Assembly: GCA_003586115.2 (NCBI GenBank)
Contig: QVOM02000073.1
Span: 38,676,876 to 38,740,875 of the forward strand
Length of the DNA stretch: 64,000 nt
Source: Salvator merianae
Taxonomy: Eukaryota > Chordata > Lepidosauria > Squamata > Teiidae
Reading direction: 5' to 3'
The notes beneath the pieces are model-generated. The model was not told the origin of the DNA, searched no databases, and was given only the letters and a program-made list of their open reading frames with translations. Both the position numbers and the translations under genes were made by a program. The first letter of the stretch is position 1. Every line of letters starts with the position of its first letter. Shown here in pieces: positions 34,681 to 46,272 of the stretch.

Positions 34681-36204
34681 GCCTTGAACTTTCTAAAACA
34701 TTCAGTAAGAGTTACTTTCCATTTTTAAAGGCAAATTGCTGTAGAAATACAAGACATTTGGGGAACAAAATTTGCGCAGGTTTTGTAGGATTATAATATG
34801 AACCTCTGGTCTTCCTTGTTTCTTCTTCCTACGATCAGGGGCTGAAGACTGTCCAGTCTATGAACATTAGGAGAACAGGAGGGTTGAAACTGGCCCAGTA
34901 CTGAGACAACAGATTGAACAGATGCACAAACCTTCCCCACAACAGTGACAAATACTGCGTGTCATAATTACAGTCATTCTTCTGTAGACACAGTTTCTTA
35001 GTATACGGTTTCAGTTATACATGGCTGGAAAATTGCCGCATGCTATCTTATAAATGGTTTAGCACCAAAGCAGTCACGTCAAAGGGCAATTCAAAGGTAT
35101 CTTGAGAGCTTCTTTTGCCCAGAGGCCATTTCTCTACTTTTCTTTTTATTACAAGAAAGGACTTTTGCAAGCTGGAGAGAAAGAGCATATTCTGTGTGTG
35201 GTTTTGTACAATTTAATGAATTGAGCTGCTTCTGATTTGTTTGTCATAAAAAAGAGACTTTCTTTTCCCTGCCATTCCAATCTGTAGCATCCCAAGAGAA
35301 ATCTTGTTGGGGGTGGCTGTGATCATCAAATCCATGATTTTGCTCCTTGCGAGATATTGGGTAAAATGGCTATGATGTGGGACTTTGAATCCAACTAGAT
35401 TTGCTATATTTACTTGCAATGGGAGAGGTCAACTTTGCATTTAAGGCAGTGTAACTGAAGAGCATTCCAGTCTACTCAATGAAAGTGAACAGAGAATGTA
35501 AGCCAGTGAAGCTTTTAGACATGGATCCCTTAACCCCTGTTTTTACGCCAAAGTCTGTTGCTCCTTGTGCAGAATGTTGCATGATCTGAGCATAAAGGAG
35601 GAATTCCTGCATTTCAAAAATTGCAACTATTTACATAGCCTAGAATATTAAGAATGAACATATTATGTGCCCTTTGGGACCAATCTTCTAGGGAGAAAGA
35701 GTGTCATTTGAGCCACTGCTGTAACTTTCAGCTGCTGCTCAAGGAATAGCATCTGTCCATATTGTCTCCTAGGCATCATCTAGATGGAAAAGATGCACTT
35801 ATGAGAGAAGCGTAGGTTTTCCTCTATTTGCACCAAGTGTTCCAGTGCCAGATTAAGTGATTATGGCTTGTCCCAAATCAGCTTTAGAAATTCACAATGC
35901 CTCTAAGGGGTGGGCCAGCCATAGCAATGCATATTAATTAAATTGGTTTCCCAGAACATGTAGTTCTCCTATTTAGAAAGGGCAAGCTAAGAAAGGAAAG
36001 CAGAAATGCACATGGAAATGAACTATTCTGCAGAGGAAGCTTCCATGGTGTCCCCACCATGGCCAGAGAATAAAGCATTGCTTGAGCTCCATACTTTGTG
36101 AGGAAAGGAACTAGGGCCTGGGTTTTCCTGACTTTGAGGGGAAAAGGTTGCAAGGTACTGGCTTCACTAAATGTGATTTTTCCCAGACAAAGAATGCTAA
36201 AAGG
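34681..36204. other. Unassigned sequence
   Basis: No gene or named repeat was recognised. Confidence 0.4.
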
Positions 36205-36274
36205 TCCTTCCTTCCTTCCTTCCTTCCTTCCTTCCTTCCTTCCTTCCTTCCTTCCTTCCTTCCTTCCTTCCTTC
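36205..36274. repeat. (CCTT)n tetranucleotide array, ~17 units
   Basis: A perfect polypyrimidine array. The proline/serine/leucine-rich frames reading through it are artefacts. Confidence 0.97.
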
Positions 36275-36367
36275 TGTCTTTAAGTCCAATCATGGTGCAG
36301 GGAAAGATAAATGGTTATGTTACCCCCTCAATAATTATGGAAAAGAGATGGTGAGGAGACAATCTAT

Positions 36368-36545
36368 GCCCCTTTCTGCACTGGACCTTATTCTGGATTA
36401 TATCTCAGAATAAGCACCTGCCACCCCTATGCTGGTGCAGAAAAAGGTAGGCCCCAATGAGGCCTGGTGTAGTCTGCACCAGCATGTAGATGGCAGCCCC
36501 CTATTCTGAGATATAATCCGGAATAAGGGCCAGCACAGACAGTTC
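36368..36545. mobile_element. Short MITE with subterminal inverted repeats
   Basis: GCCCCTTTCTGCACTGG and CTTATTCTGGATTATATCTC near the left end are mirrored by GAGATATAATCCGGAATAAG and GGCCAGCACAG at the right. A diverged copy is at 60357-60510. Confidence 0.65.
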
Positions 36546-37519
36546 ATTGCCCCAGAAAGGATGAAAGAAAGGGTGGAGGACAGGCATATTCCGATGCTCA
36601 TAGATTTTACTTGTCCATTATTGGCAAATCAAGTGCAATTCAAAGGGTGTGGTCCCACATCATAAATTTAATCCATATTGGAGGAGAATGAGGATTGAGT
36701 ATGTGTTCCAGTCATTCCTACATTTGTATTATAACATGGACTCAATTTGGACTTGCTCATTCTCGCACCACATTTTTCCCATGCTTGGCATGGGGAAACT
36801 GTACCTTTCAGTCTCCACCCCTCACCAAATTCCTCTCCCTGTGCAGTCAGTGATTAGCTGCAGTCCCAACATTCAAATCTTAACTTCACAGTGACGGGAA
36901 AGTCAAACTCCACCCTTCTTATTTCCCTGTTGCTGCATCAGAACATGGATTCTCTTGCCAGCATTGCTGATCATTCACTGTTTGCTCCTTCTCCCCCTCC
37001 ACCCTGTATCTACCCAAGCAGAACTTCAGTTCCACATCTACCGCACAATAAAGCTTCTTAAAGGGCAGATCATAATTTCTGCTCCTTTGCAATTGTGCAA
37101 TTTCAGAGTAGCGTAAATGCAGGGAGAGGTCTGTGAAAAGGGGGGAATGTGGTTGGGGGTCCATTATCATGCTAGTGAAGTTAGTGGTCAGCAAATGGAC
37201 TCTGCCTCATCTCCCCCCAAGTATCCACAGCAGCATGTGTCCCACTATGTAGTTGTGTGGTACAGAAGGCAAACGTGATAGTGACGTGGGTTATTTGTTG
37301 GAATAAGAGAACTTCATCCCAAACAAGTGCAGCTGAGATGTACATCAATCAGCATCCACCCCCATCCCTTGGCATTCTTGAATAAAGCTGTACTGTGCTA
37401 TTTGTTCTAGAGCTGCTACAGCACAGTGCCAGTTTTGTGTAAAAGTCCTTTTAAAAATACAGTACATAAACATATATCTTATCCTTAAATGGGTGTATTC
37501 ATATAAATAACCTTTGTTT

Positions 37520-37755
37520 ATTACATTCTGGCTTTCCCCCTTCTTCAAAAATTCTTCTAGATTTCCTGTTTCTTGCCTCTCCTGGTTTCCCTTCTTCTTC
37601 TGACCTGTCTTCCTTCATCTCTGTTCTTCAAATCCAGCGATGACAAGCTAATTCTCTAATTCTTGTAGAAAGTCAATAAAGGGTTTCCCTCTACTATACC
37701 TAGTAAATGAAATTCTGGTTTAAAAGGAATGTTTTTAAAAGTCCTCTTTTAATGA
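37520..37755 (-). pseudogene. Captured L1 tail with the shared 196-bp deletion
   Basis: Minus-strand ORF2 relics (NIPFKPEFHLLG, junction, then FLQELEN and the C-terminus) and 3' UTR. The junction TTTCC at 37684-37688 is the reverse complement of GGAAA at 26388-26392, with matching sequence on both sides. Confidence 0.85.
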
Positions 37756-37807
37756 AAGGAAACATTGTTTCCCTTGTGCATTGCCAAAGGAAAATGGAGG
37801 AAACATA

Positions 37808-38927
37808 GGGCCTGTTCGCACATCCCACGCTAGAATGGGCTAATTAGCCCATTCTAGCATGGAACAGACCCCATCGTGCAGACACTGTCTGCACAATGGG
37901 GCCTGAAAACATACCTGAGGCTGGATAATGGTGTTCGTGAGTGTGAACACCATTATCGATGCCTGATGCTTGCTGTGACAGTGGCTGGCAAGCGTCTGGC
38001 CGCTGCCATGGCGACCGCAGCCTCTCCACGTGCGTGCGCACGTGTGGTGGGCAATGAGGCCTACCCCTTTTTGGCCCAGGCCACCGCAATTGGGCCTGGG
38101 ACGCTGGATGGGGCCGCGCTGCACCCCATCTGGCGTTTCAGTACCTGATTGCAGGCACAAAAGGCGGTCGCCGCGGCAATGGCCTGCAAGCGTCAGGCCA
38201 CTGCCATGGTGAACAGGAGGCCCGCGCAGTGTGCACTATGATAACATGACTCACGCGAGCGCACTGGGCCTCTCCCCCCCGTAGCGTGATCGTGCCTTCC
38301 CGATCGAGCCCGCGCTGCCACGATCAGTCCTGCCCAGCCCGTTTGGGGTGGCCTGATCACCCCAATGAGGCCGGATGGGCCCGATCGGGGTGCTACGGGC
38401 CCGATCGGGAAGGCCTAATCACGCTATGAGGGGGAGGGACCTAGTGCGCACGTGCGAGTCATGTCATCACCGTGCACACTGTGTGGGCCTCCCAGTCACC
38501 ATGGCAGCGGCCTGATGCTCGCAGGCCGTTACCGTGGCGACCGCCCTTTGCAACCACAATCGGGCACTGAAACGCCAGACGGGGCACAGTGTAGCCCCGT
38601 CTGGCATCCCAGGTCCTATTGCAACGGCGTGGGCCTGACTGGGGCCTTGCGCGGGCCCATTGCCCATCATGCATTGTGTGATCGCAAGATCATGCATGCG
38701 TGATGGGTGGGCTGATCACCCAGAAGATGGCTGCTGCCGTCATCAACAAGATAGGTGCGAACGAATCCTCACCTAAAGCTCACTTTGAGCTTCAGGTGAG
38801 GATTCGAACACTTTTTTACTTGTCTGGCGGTAGTAGGGATCGGCAGCGGATGAATGCACTTGTCTAGTGAATGCACTTGTCTAGTGAGCGTTCCTGACGC
38901 TCACCAGTTACAAGTGTGAACAGGCCC
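37808..38927. mobile_element. GC/CpG-rich foldback MITE, 1120 bp, TSD ATA
   Basis: Perfect 14-bp ends GGGCCTGTTCGCAC / GTGTGAACAGGCCC (one G/T-type mismatch) are flanked by ATA on both sides (37805-37807, 38928-38930). Much of the interior is a long imperfect palindrome centred near 38340-38360; for example ACATGACTCACGCGAGCGCA mirrors TGCGCACGTGCGAGTCATGT. CpGs are dense at 37990-38720, against a CpG-poor background. It is nested in composite copy 3 and therefore younger than it. Confidence 0.9.
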
Positions 38928-39539
38928 ATAATGTCATTCTTGCAGGGACAGGAGAAAGGAAAACACTGATACATTGTCCTTCTTGCAGAAATAGGAGAGA
39001 AAGGAGGAGGTATGGATTTTGAGAGTGGACTGTGTTGCCCAGCCAACTATAGAACAGGGTGTTGTTCAGGCTAAATGAAGGATAGTTTCCACTGCATCTT
39101 CCTTTTTGTTAAAAAATTCAAACAGTATAAAAAATTCATTTGAATTTTTGATGTGAAAGAGGACAGCACAACGGAAACCAGGCAATATATGCCAGGTGTT
39201 GTTCTCTCTTCCCACCCCAGTTGTGACATTCTCACCCTCCAGAATACAACACCCACAACAAAGTCTGTCATTGGACAGCAGGAAATGCAGATCCCTCACT
39301 CTGTGCACCCAAAAAAGTACAGTCCCTTGCAAATAGTCTACTTGCATCTTCTCACATTGCAAAGTAAAATGGGTTAACGATCTGAAATGGGCTGAGAACT
39401 CTCTTAATCCAAATGCAAAGTAGTCCTGAATTCGGCAATTTAGTCCAGAAAAACTACAGAAAGGCAAAATCATGTTGGGCCAGCAAGAACTGAAGATGTA
39501 CTGTAAACTGATTAAATGCCATCTTGGAACATGTTCAAA

Positions 39540-41104
39540 CTGACAACATGGTGACTGAAATAATTGTTTCCAAAGAGTCATTTGAAGTGGCTTGAGAAAA
39601 GACAGTGTAAATGGCCCTGTGGAGGTGGTTTCATCATCACTGTCCTGCACTTCTGCTGGGGGAAACCAGAGAGAGATAATAGCCCCCAAGAGAATTCCAA
39701 AACAATCAGTAAGCCTTTTTCACGCGAGAAGAGGCAGGTGGGAAAATTCACCCTGATGTCACTTCAAAAAAACCTAGTTCAGGTGATAAATTCAAATTTA
39801 AATTTAAAATATTAATTTCATTCTGAATAACTATCCAAAACAATTCTATAATATCACATATAAAGTATTCTAGGAAGGACTGTAGTCCCCTTCCTAAACT
39901 AGATTACTGTGAAGTGCAGCAACTGCCAAATCTTTTTGCAATAAACTGGTTTAGGATTGCAGCCTTAAGCACTTTTGTCTTTTTTCTACTCTGCCAAAAG
40001 TCAAAACTTTTGCCTGTTAAACTCAAGTAGTTGTTGCTATGGTGTCTGATTGCTATTTTTTCATCACTTGGCTACTCTTTGGTAATGAAAATTTGAACAG
40101 TGTGATGCTCTGTACATACGTGTCATATTACAGAAGTGGAAGCAGTGTTATTACTGCAGTCTCATAAGGGAAAAAACCCAGCGTGCAAACAGCAGGCCCC
40201 TATTCCATAAGACCCTGTGCAGAAAGGGCCACACATTTGCATACTGAATTATTCCTCCACCCTCACACTCTCTTCATATATAGGTAGACTGGATCCCAAG
40301 AGATCAAGGCTTGGCCCAAATCTCAAACACGTTCCTTTTTTATGTGCAGGAAATGTTCAGGCTTTGTGCATATGACCCCCAAGACAAACTGAAAAAGGAG
40401 TTGCTGCTGGTACAGCCTGCCCACTGGGAGCAGGCATCTACATGGCCATCCCACAAATTGGTTTGGGGGCTACCAGGAGGGCCACTTTTTGGCCTTCTGT
40501 GACAGCTGGGTATGCTGCACAAGTGCTGACACACCTACTGGGTGCTATCATCCAATTCACCAGGATATGGCTACTTCAGAGTAGGTCAGAGTGAAATACC
40601 AGGGGCATCCCAGCAGGAAATTTATAAACAGTTTTTCTGGCCCAGAAAAGAATTCTCTGTGGACACCTGAGCCCAGCATTAGTGAGAGAAGCTTTCAGAT
40701 ATTTTAACTTCCTTCCCTCCAGTACACACGCTTGCACTTTGAAGCAATGCAACACATTAGAAGCACTACTTGTACTCTTGACATATGGAGGCCAGCAGCA
40801 GTGAATGAAATTTACTTTGCCCGTGGTCAATAATAGATTTTTGAAAAAAATACATATTGCTTATACTGTATTTCACAGGTGAGCCCTGGATTACAATCAG
40901 ATTCTGGGGCTCATTTCTGATTCAGATTAGTCTTTTCCAATATTTTTTCTCAAAACATGAAAGTTTTCCTCTTGCCCAAATTCAGAAATTTCCATATCAT
41001 TCCATGAATATTAAAGAATTCTGCTCATTTTTAATAAGGAGAGAGTATTCACAGTAAAGCTGCAACATGCCTCATAATCCAGAATGCAGTAAGGCTGAGC
41101 CCAT
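39540..41104. other. Unassigned sequence with a lone MITE end
   Basis: No gene was recognised. CTGTGCAGAAAGGGCC at about 40205-40220 looks like a right terminus of the GGGCC MITE class without an obvious partner. Confidence 0.4.
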
Positions 41105-41488
41105 GGGCCTGTTCACACTGGCCTGCTGGTGAGTGCCAGGACACTCACTGGACATGCTCGTCCACACAGCCCTGCTTCCACAGTGTCCGGGAGCATCTAC
41201 AACAGCTCCTGGATGCTACTAGCTGTGAACAACAAAACTGTTCACAGCTTGACCGGGAGCAGCTGCATAGCTTCTGGTCCATAGTGTTCATAACATCTTT
41301 TGGGTTGGGTGGCTGTGGCTGCACAGTCATGAGCCATGTTCCTGATCACCATGGCAATGGCCAGACCTTGCCATGGTTGCTGTCCTGGTGGCCAGGCCAA
41401 CCACCTGTACTTTGAGTACTGGAGGCATGGTACAAGTGTGGATGGTCACTGGGCTGTACCATTCTAGGCTGTAAAGTGGAAACTGGCC
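41105..41488. mobile_element. Harbinger-like MITE, ~384 bp
   Basis: Left end GGGCCTGTTCACACTGG and right end AAAGTGGAAACTGGCC. The interior shares GGGAGCAGCTGCATAGCTTC and CATGGCAATGGCC-type blocks with 46558, 47129 and 62417. The target duplication is not clear. Confidence 0.65.
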
Positions 41489-41638
41489 ACTCATCTTGGC
41501 ATACCTTTACAGACACATCCATGGGTCATCTGAGGTGAAGAGAGACCATTTTTGGTGGCACGAGCTGTCCAACACCGCCTTGAGGTGGCTGGAGAGAAGG
41601 GCATGAAAAGGAACACAGAGGATGGGTCTCTTTACCAA

Positions 41639-42518
41639 GGGTGCGTTCAGATTAGATATTTCAGTCACCTTCTGGGTGAATTTGACCTGGGGGGACACAG
41701 GAAATAAGAAAATTCACCTTACCCCACTTCCACAAACCTCCAAGCCTGTAAATATCCACCCCTGCAACAACTGGAAGAAAAGAGCTCTCGGGTCGCCTTA
41801 GATATGAGCAGGGAGCACCTCCACCAGTCACAGACTTTCAGGAACCAATCAGACAATCAGACAGGGAGGGAGGGGCACCAACGAGCTCTTGCCAGCACCG
41901 GGAACTTTTGAACTCAATTAAACAGATTGAAGGAAGCTGAAAGTGCAAATAAAAAAATAACTCCTATCCTGCCTTCTGTACTTAAAAAGCACACTAGACT
42001 TCATGTAATAATGAGGAGTGGGGAGAGAGAGACTTGTGTAGAACTATTTTGTTTCATAGTCTTGGCTTGAAGACATGGGATAATCAGACAGGGAGGCAGA
42101 GGCACCAGCGAGCTCTTGTCAGTACCAGGAACTTTTGAATTCCATTAAACAGATATGCAAAAATAACTCCTATCCTGTCTTCTTTAGATTAGAAAAGCAC
42201 ACTGGACTTCTTATAATAACGAGGAGTGGGGAGAGAGACTTGAGTTTCAGAATGTTTCTTTTGCAAACAAAAAACCCCTGGCAGTTAAGGAGTTAAGGAA
42301 TTGGAAACTGCTTCAGCAGAGAGGCGGGGATTTCATGCCCAGTGGCCAGTCAGTGAGACTTGATACCTTGTCTGTTGAAGCAAATAGGCTGTTCTATGGG
42401 GGAGTGTTGAATTGGATCAACGGGCAACTGTGTTTGGAAGTCTTTTTTTCTGTGTGCCCAGGAATTATTCACTCCTTTTATTCAGGCGGTTTTAAAAATT
42501 ACTAGTCTGAACACACCC
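41639..42518. mobile_element. DNA transposon, 880 bp, TSD CAA/TAA, internal duplication
   Basis: Left end GGGTGCGTTCAGATTAG and right end CTAGTCTGAACACACCC are inverted. Flanking triplets are CAA and TAA (2 of 3). Two direct ~165-185 bp units, 41855-42040 and 42082-42245, start AATCAGACAGGGAGG and end GAGAGAGACTTG; their period is 227 bp. No coding capacity. Confidence 0.8.
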
Positions 42519-42729
42519 TAACACTTCTTTGAGAGGCTGGCATCACAAAAATGGAAATGAGGATGCACCTTACATGGCCCAGATGGGGCTGCAGGGAAGT
42601 CACTCTGGCAGAAGCACCAGCCTCAAGCATCTCCAACACTCAATTGGAGACATGGTCTAAGAAAATGTTTTGATTTGTGACATAGGCTGCATCTTCACTT
42701 TGGATCAACGGTGGCTCTATTGCAGTGAA
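42519..42729. other. Unassigned sequence
   Basis: No gene or repeat end recognised. Confidence 0.4.
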
Positions 42730-42950
42730 TGGGAAGAAGCCTTCTGTATCTCCATTTTGGAGCATGGAGACACCATTTCCAATGGTCCCTTTTTTGCACC
42801 TTGCAAATAAGATGTGCTTGATGGTGATTGTGCTAGTAAAGGAGGCAGTGGCAATTGCTATGAGGCACCTGCTGCTGCCGTGAATGGAGAAACAGTGGCA
42901 GTGGGCAATGTTTTCAGCAGCCATGGAGAGACCCCAAAGAATAACTGGAG
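42730..42950 (+). repeat. Dispersed repeat, pair of 56265-56460
   Basis: Shares ATCTCCATTTTGGA, GTGATTGT(G/T)CTAG(T/A)AAAGG and GGCAGTG blocks in the same order as 56265-56460. Unnamed; probably an old DNA transposon. Confidence 0.5.
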
Positions 42951-44615
42951 AAATGGCCACAGCATGCATATACCATTGTTCACCATTCACCATTCAATTT
43001 CAATAGTCTTTAATTGTCAGAGAACCTTCTATTTTGCAGGTTTAGTGGTAAAGAAGCAAAAAAAAAAAAAAAAAGGAAAGGATTTTGTGCCAGCCACAGG
43101 GTCAAAGACTTTACTAGAGGCATTCTGTTCAGTGGCTGTGGGTTTGCAAGCCAATCAGCAGTAAACTGGGCTATTAGCAGCCAATCAGCAGCAGGTGGGG
43201 GAAGTCCACTCCTCAGCGGGATTGGAAGCTCCGCCTCCTCCATGGTCAAGAGGAAAATTTTCCATTAGCAACAGCAGCAGCATTGTTTTCCAGAATTAAA
43301 CACTACTCAGAAACAAGGCAAAAGTTGCCAAAGCTGTTATGCTTTTTCCAGCAGAGAGGGTATTTTTACAAGAGTGAAAAAAGGTAGTCAACAAATATGT
43401 ATGTGTGCATGAAAGAAGAGTTGTGAGTGTGAAGGAGAAACCACCATCATTATGGTGAAATTCAGAATTTGAATGGCTAGGGTTTTTCTTAGGCCAGAAA
43501 TTCTCCTCAGCTGAGAAACTAGTGACTGCTATGCAATGTTCTGTGTCTGCTTCTGATTTTTTTTAAAAGCACCACCTCCTTTGGCCAACCTTTGTCCTAT
43601 TGACTGTAAGCAACTTTTGAGGGGAACTGACTGGCAGAAAAGTAGCCTATAGAGACCAATATAATAACACTGCTCTTTATTTGCTTCTGCTTCTGCCTGG
43701 ATGCAAAAGAAGTTTGCACTGAAGATACAGAGATGCTGTGAAAAAGGGCTTCCTAACACATTTGCTTCAGCAGGAAGGCTCATAACGGATTGCTTTTCGG
43801 TCTGCAGAGACAGCGGGCTGCTGCTGTAACAGCAGTTAGACTATACGGAACATTCATGCAAAGAAACTGAAGGAGGAGAAATGCCACGTAATTCAGTTAA
43901 TCTATTCTTTTTGGGATTTGTAATCTGAAATCCCACTCTGGTGACATTTGGGACAGGAAGATACAAGTTCTTTGTGTTGCCAGCATGTTTAGGTAAGTCT
44001 AGCAACCCACACAGAGCTTTCATTTACGCCTGAATGGGTTAGTTGTGGAAGCTGAAATTTTTAGATTTTGATCTTTTCCATAATGGTGTTTTTAAAATCC
44101 CATCTACAAACAGGCACTGACCTTGCATATTGCTTTAAATGCCCTGTTACATTGCAGGCATCGGAATGAGCAAGTCACATGGAAAGTACTTAGACTCACA
44201 TGGACTGTTCATGTGCAAAGAAGGGGGGGGAAATCTCCTACAAATACAACAGTATCAGCAGGAATCTTTTGCCATTTCAAGTGAAGCAATAGAGATTATA
44301 TTTTTGCTTTAAGCTGAAGTCCTATCACCATTTCAAGCCATTTATAAAACACATAAAAAGGCAATGTTTTGCAGCCTGCAGTTGTGTGTCGTACAGAAAC
44401 TGCTTCACTATGGAAATCTAATACAGCTATGAGAAGCACCCTATAGTCAAGAATTTTCCTGAGAAAAAAAGCAAACGTTCTTGTTTTGCCAGGCTTATAA
44501 ATTAAATCTAAATTGCACTGACAGTAGTGGCGCTGTCATCAGATTGGCCTGCAAGGATTCAGCTGTGCCCCTATTTAACGAAGGCGCATGTCTTTTGGAG
44601 AGAGAGGGGAACTTC
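42951..44615. other. Unassigned; poly-A and twin CCAATCAG words
   Basis: A run of ~16 A is at 43059-43074. CCAATCAGCAG occurs twice, ~28 bp apart (about 43151 and 43179), followed by an inverted ATTGG and CCGCCTCC at 43219-43238. No start-site or coding context supports a promoter call. Confidence 0.4.
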
Positions 44616-44619
44616 AGGG

Positions 44620-45000
44620 TCTGAAGGACTGCATCAGTACAGGAGGGAGTAGTACCCCCATCACTGAAAGAAGCAATGGTCCATCCACTTCTTCTTGGAC
44701 GCCAAGGAGTGTTCTAACTATTGTGTGACTGCAAATGCCCTGTTTTTGAGCAAGGTGTTAGAGATGGTAGTGGCTATGCAGCTCTAGACATTCTTGGAAG
44801 AAACGGATTATCTTGACCAATTTTAATGTAGGTTAAGGCCTCATCTGGGGAAAGAATCAGCTTTGGTCACCCTGGTGGATGACTTTTGCAGGAGAGAGAG
44901 AGGGAGTGCAACTATTGATCTTCACTGATCTCTCAGTAGCCTTCAGTACCATAAACCATGGTATCCTTTTGAACTGCCTCCAGCAATGGTAGTGGGGGGG
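44620..45000 (+). pseudogene. L2-like LINE reverse-transcriptase fragment
   Basis: Plus-strand codons read, with frameshifts, VPPSLKEAMVHPLL, a YLDQF-like block, LVTLVDDF and LIFTDLSVAFSTINHGILL. These are consecutive conserved blocks of the RT fingers/palm of L2-clade elements (compare DLSAAFDTINH). The catalytic YADD block is absent, because the element stops at about 45000 against a tandem array. Frameshifts make it non-functional. Confidence 0.8.
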
Positions 45001-45014
45001 GGGACTCCCCTCAT

Positions 45015-45300
45015 ACCCAGATAAGGGTTCTACACACATGCTTCAGTGATAAACTTAAAGATGACTGGCAGGGTGCCACTCTGGTGACCCAAACAAGGAT
45101 TTTACACATGCTGCAGTGCTGAAAGACACAGATGAATGACAAGATGCCACCCTTAATGCCCAGGCAAGGGATATACCCACGCTACAGTGCTGGAAGATGC
45201 AAATGTCAACTTCTCCCACACCAAGGTAGTCTTTTCAAAGGCTGCAATGGTGAAATACACTGATGTCAACTCCTACTTCAGGCATTCTGATATCAAAGAA
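45015..45300. repeat. Diverged tandem array, ~71-73 bp period, ~4 units
   Basis: Units begin near 45015, 45088, 45159 and 45230. The first three start CCCA(G/A)(A/G)(T/C)AAGG. All contain a GC(T/A/)(T/G)CA(G/A)TG(C/A)TG(A/G)AA block ~25 bp in. Identity between units is moderate, so the array is old. It directly follows the L2 RT fragment. Confidence 0.65.
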
Positions 45301-45524
45301 GATGCTTACCTGCTCCCCACACACCATGGTGTTCAGTGCCAAAATCTGATGACTTCTCACAAAATAGGGTGGTTTTGAGAGTCTTGGGGCTCCAGGAAAT
45401 GAGGTTTCCCATGGAACTGCCAAAGATGCCTCTTGGTTACAGAAAAGGAGATTCCTATGCCAGTTTGGCTTTGTAGTCAGGGACAGCTGTTTTGGAGCAA
45501 AGAAACTGATACACACAGCAAAAA

Positions 45525-45900
45525 CTGTGCAATGCAAAACAATTTGCACAAAAGTTTTGTGCAGACAGCAAAGGTTGTGTGCGTGAACACAAAAAGACAC
45601 ACAATTGCACACACAAAAAGTACTTTATACACTCACACACACATAAAAATACTCTGTACTCACTCCAGAACAAAATCACTCAATCACCAGCCACAGCATA
45701 GATCCACTACTGCACATAAGCAAAAGCATTCAGAAGAACACAAAGGGATAAGAAAACACTCCAAAGCACCCAATACACACCAAAATACATGCACCAATGA
45801 CCATCTCACACTCAAAAGCACACAAAACTACTCAAATCCAGTCAAAATCCAATCAAAATTCACCAAAACACACAAAAACACATTCAGAAGTCATTTTTCA
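45525..45900. repeat. A/C-rich degenerate (CA)n-type tract
   Basis: The plus strand is very rich in A and C, with CACA, ACACAAAA and CATAAAA words over ~375 bp, and poor in G. It is best read as a decayed and expanded CA-type satellite. The 202-codon frame across it (45433-46041) is histidine/threonine/lysine-biased for this reason. Confidence 0.7.
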
Positions 45901-46272
45901 AAAATAAGCCACACAAAGCACATTTCCCATTGCCAAAAGACAAGTGGGAAAATGGCTGCTGGGCCAGGAAGAAGCTTCCAGTGTGCTGCAGGTTTTGCTT
46001 CTGACCTCTGCATTTGGTGGCAGCCAAACATGTTCTGGTGAATTTTGGAAACACATTCGGAGATCCATGGTCACAGTTTGTAAATAGCATTATGGAGAAT
46101 CTGTGCTGCAAGATTTTGCAGTAGAGGACAAAGGTAAACTGTGTAATTTTAAAGAGGCCAACCTCTTTAAAAAAAAAGCTTAAAAACCTAAAAGGTCAAA
46201 ATGCACTCTAGACCAAACAATGGAGAAAGAAAAAATGAGATTCATTCAGCATAAAATAGCAGTGGGAACAGC

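Larger units (their letters stand above)
36645..39536 (-). mobile_element. Composite DNA transposon, copy 3, TSD AAA, with nested MITE
   Basis: The ends GGGTGTGGTCCCACATCAT (36645) and the reverse of GAACATGTTCCAAGATGG (39536) are inverted. AAA lies at 36642-36644 and 39537-39539. The element is in reverse orientation: right module 36645-37480, L1 tail 37520-37755, left module about 38931-39536. A 1120-bp foldback MITE is inserted at 37808-38927. Without it the element is ~1.77 kb. The right-end frame (plus strand from 36649) has one stop (CAGTGACGG near 36888-36896) where copies 1, 2 and 4 are open. Confidence 0.75.

Noticed and set aside
36098..36354. Repetitive frames rich in F/L/P/S or R/K/E/G
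   Set aside because: Direct translation of the (CCTT)n array.
37990..38720. Possible CpG-island promoter
   Set aside because: The CpG density belongs wholly to a TIR-bounded foldback MITE with a target duplication, so a host promoter is not needed to explain it.
39066..39689. 207-codon open frame on minus strand
   Set aside because: It starts outside composite copy 3 and crosses the transposon boundary at 39536, so the N-terminal part cannot be a native gene. The inner part is partly matched in copy 1 (17945-18265) but broken in copy 2.
43140..43245. Possible promoter: two CCAATCAG boxes, ATTGG and a GC-rich box
   Set aside because: No TATA or initiator, first exon or CpG island follows; similar CCAAT words recur in unrelated repeats here (for example 14950 and 30230).
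45433..46041. 202-codon open frame on plus strand
   Set aside because: His/Thr/Lys/Ser bias comes from the A/C-rich tract; no domain, no splice sites, and no third-position pattern beyond the repeat.
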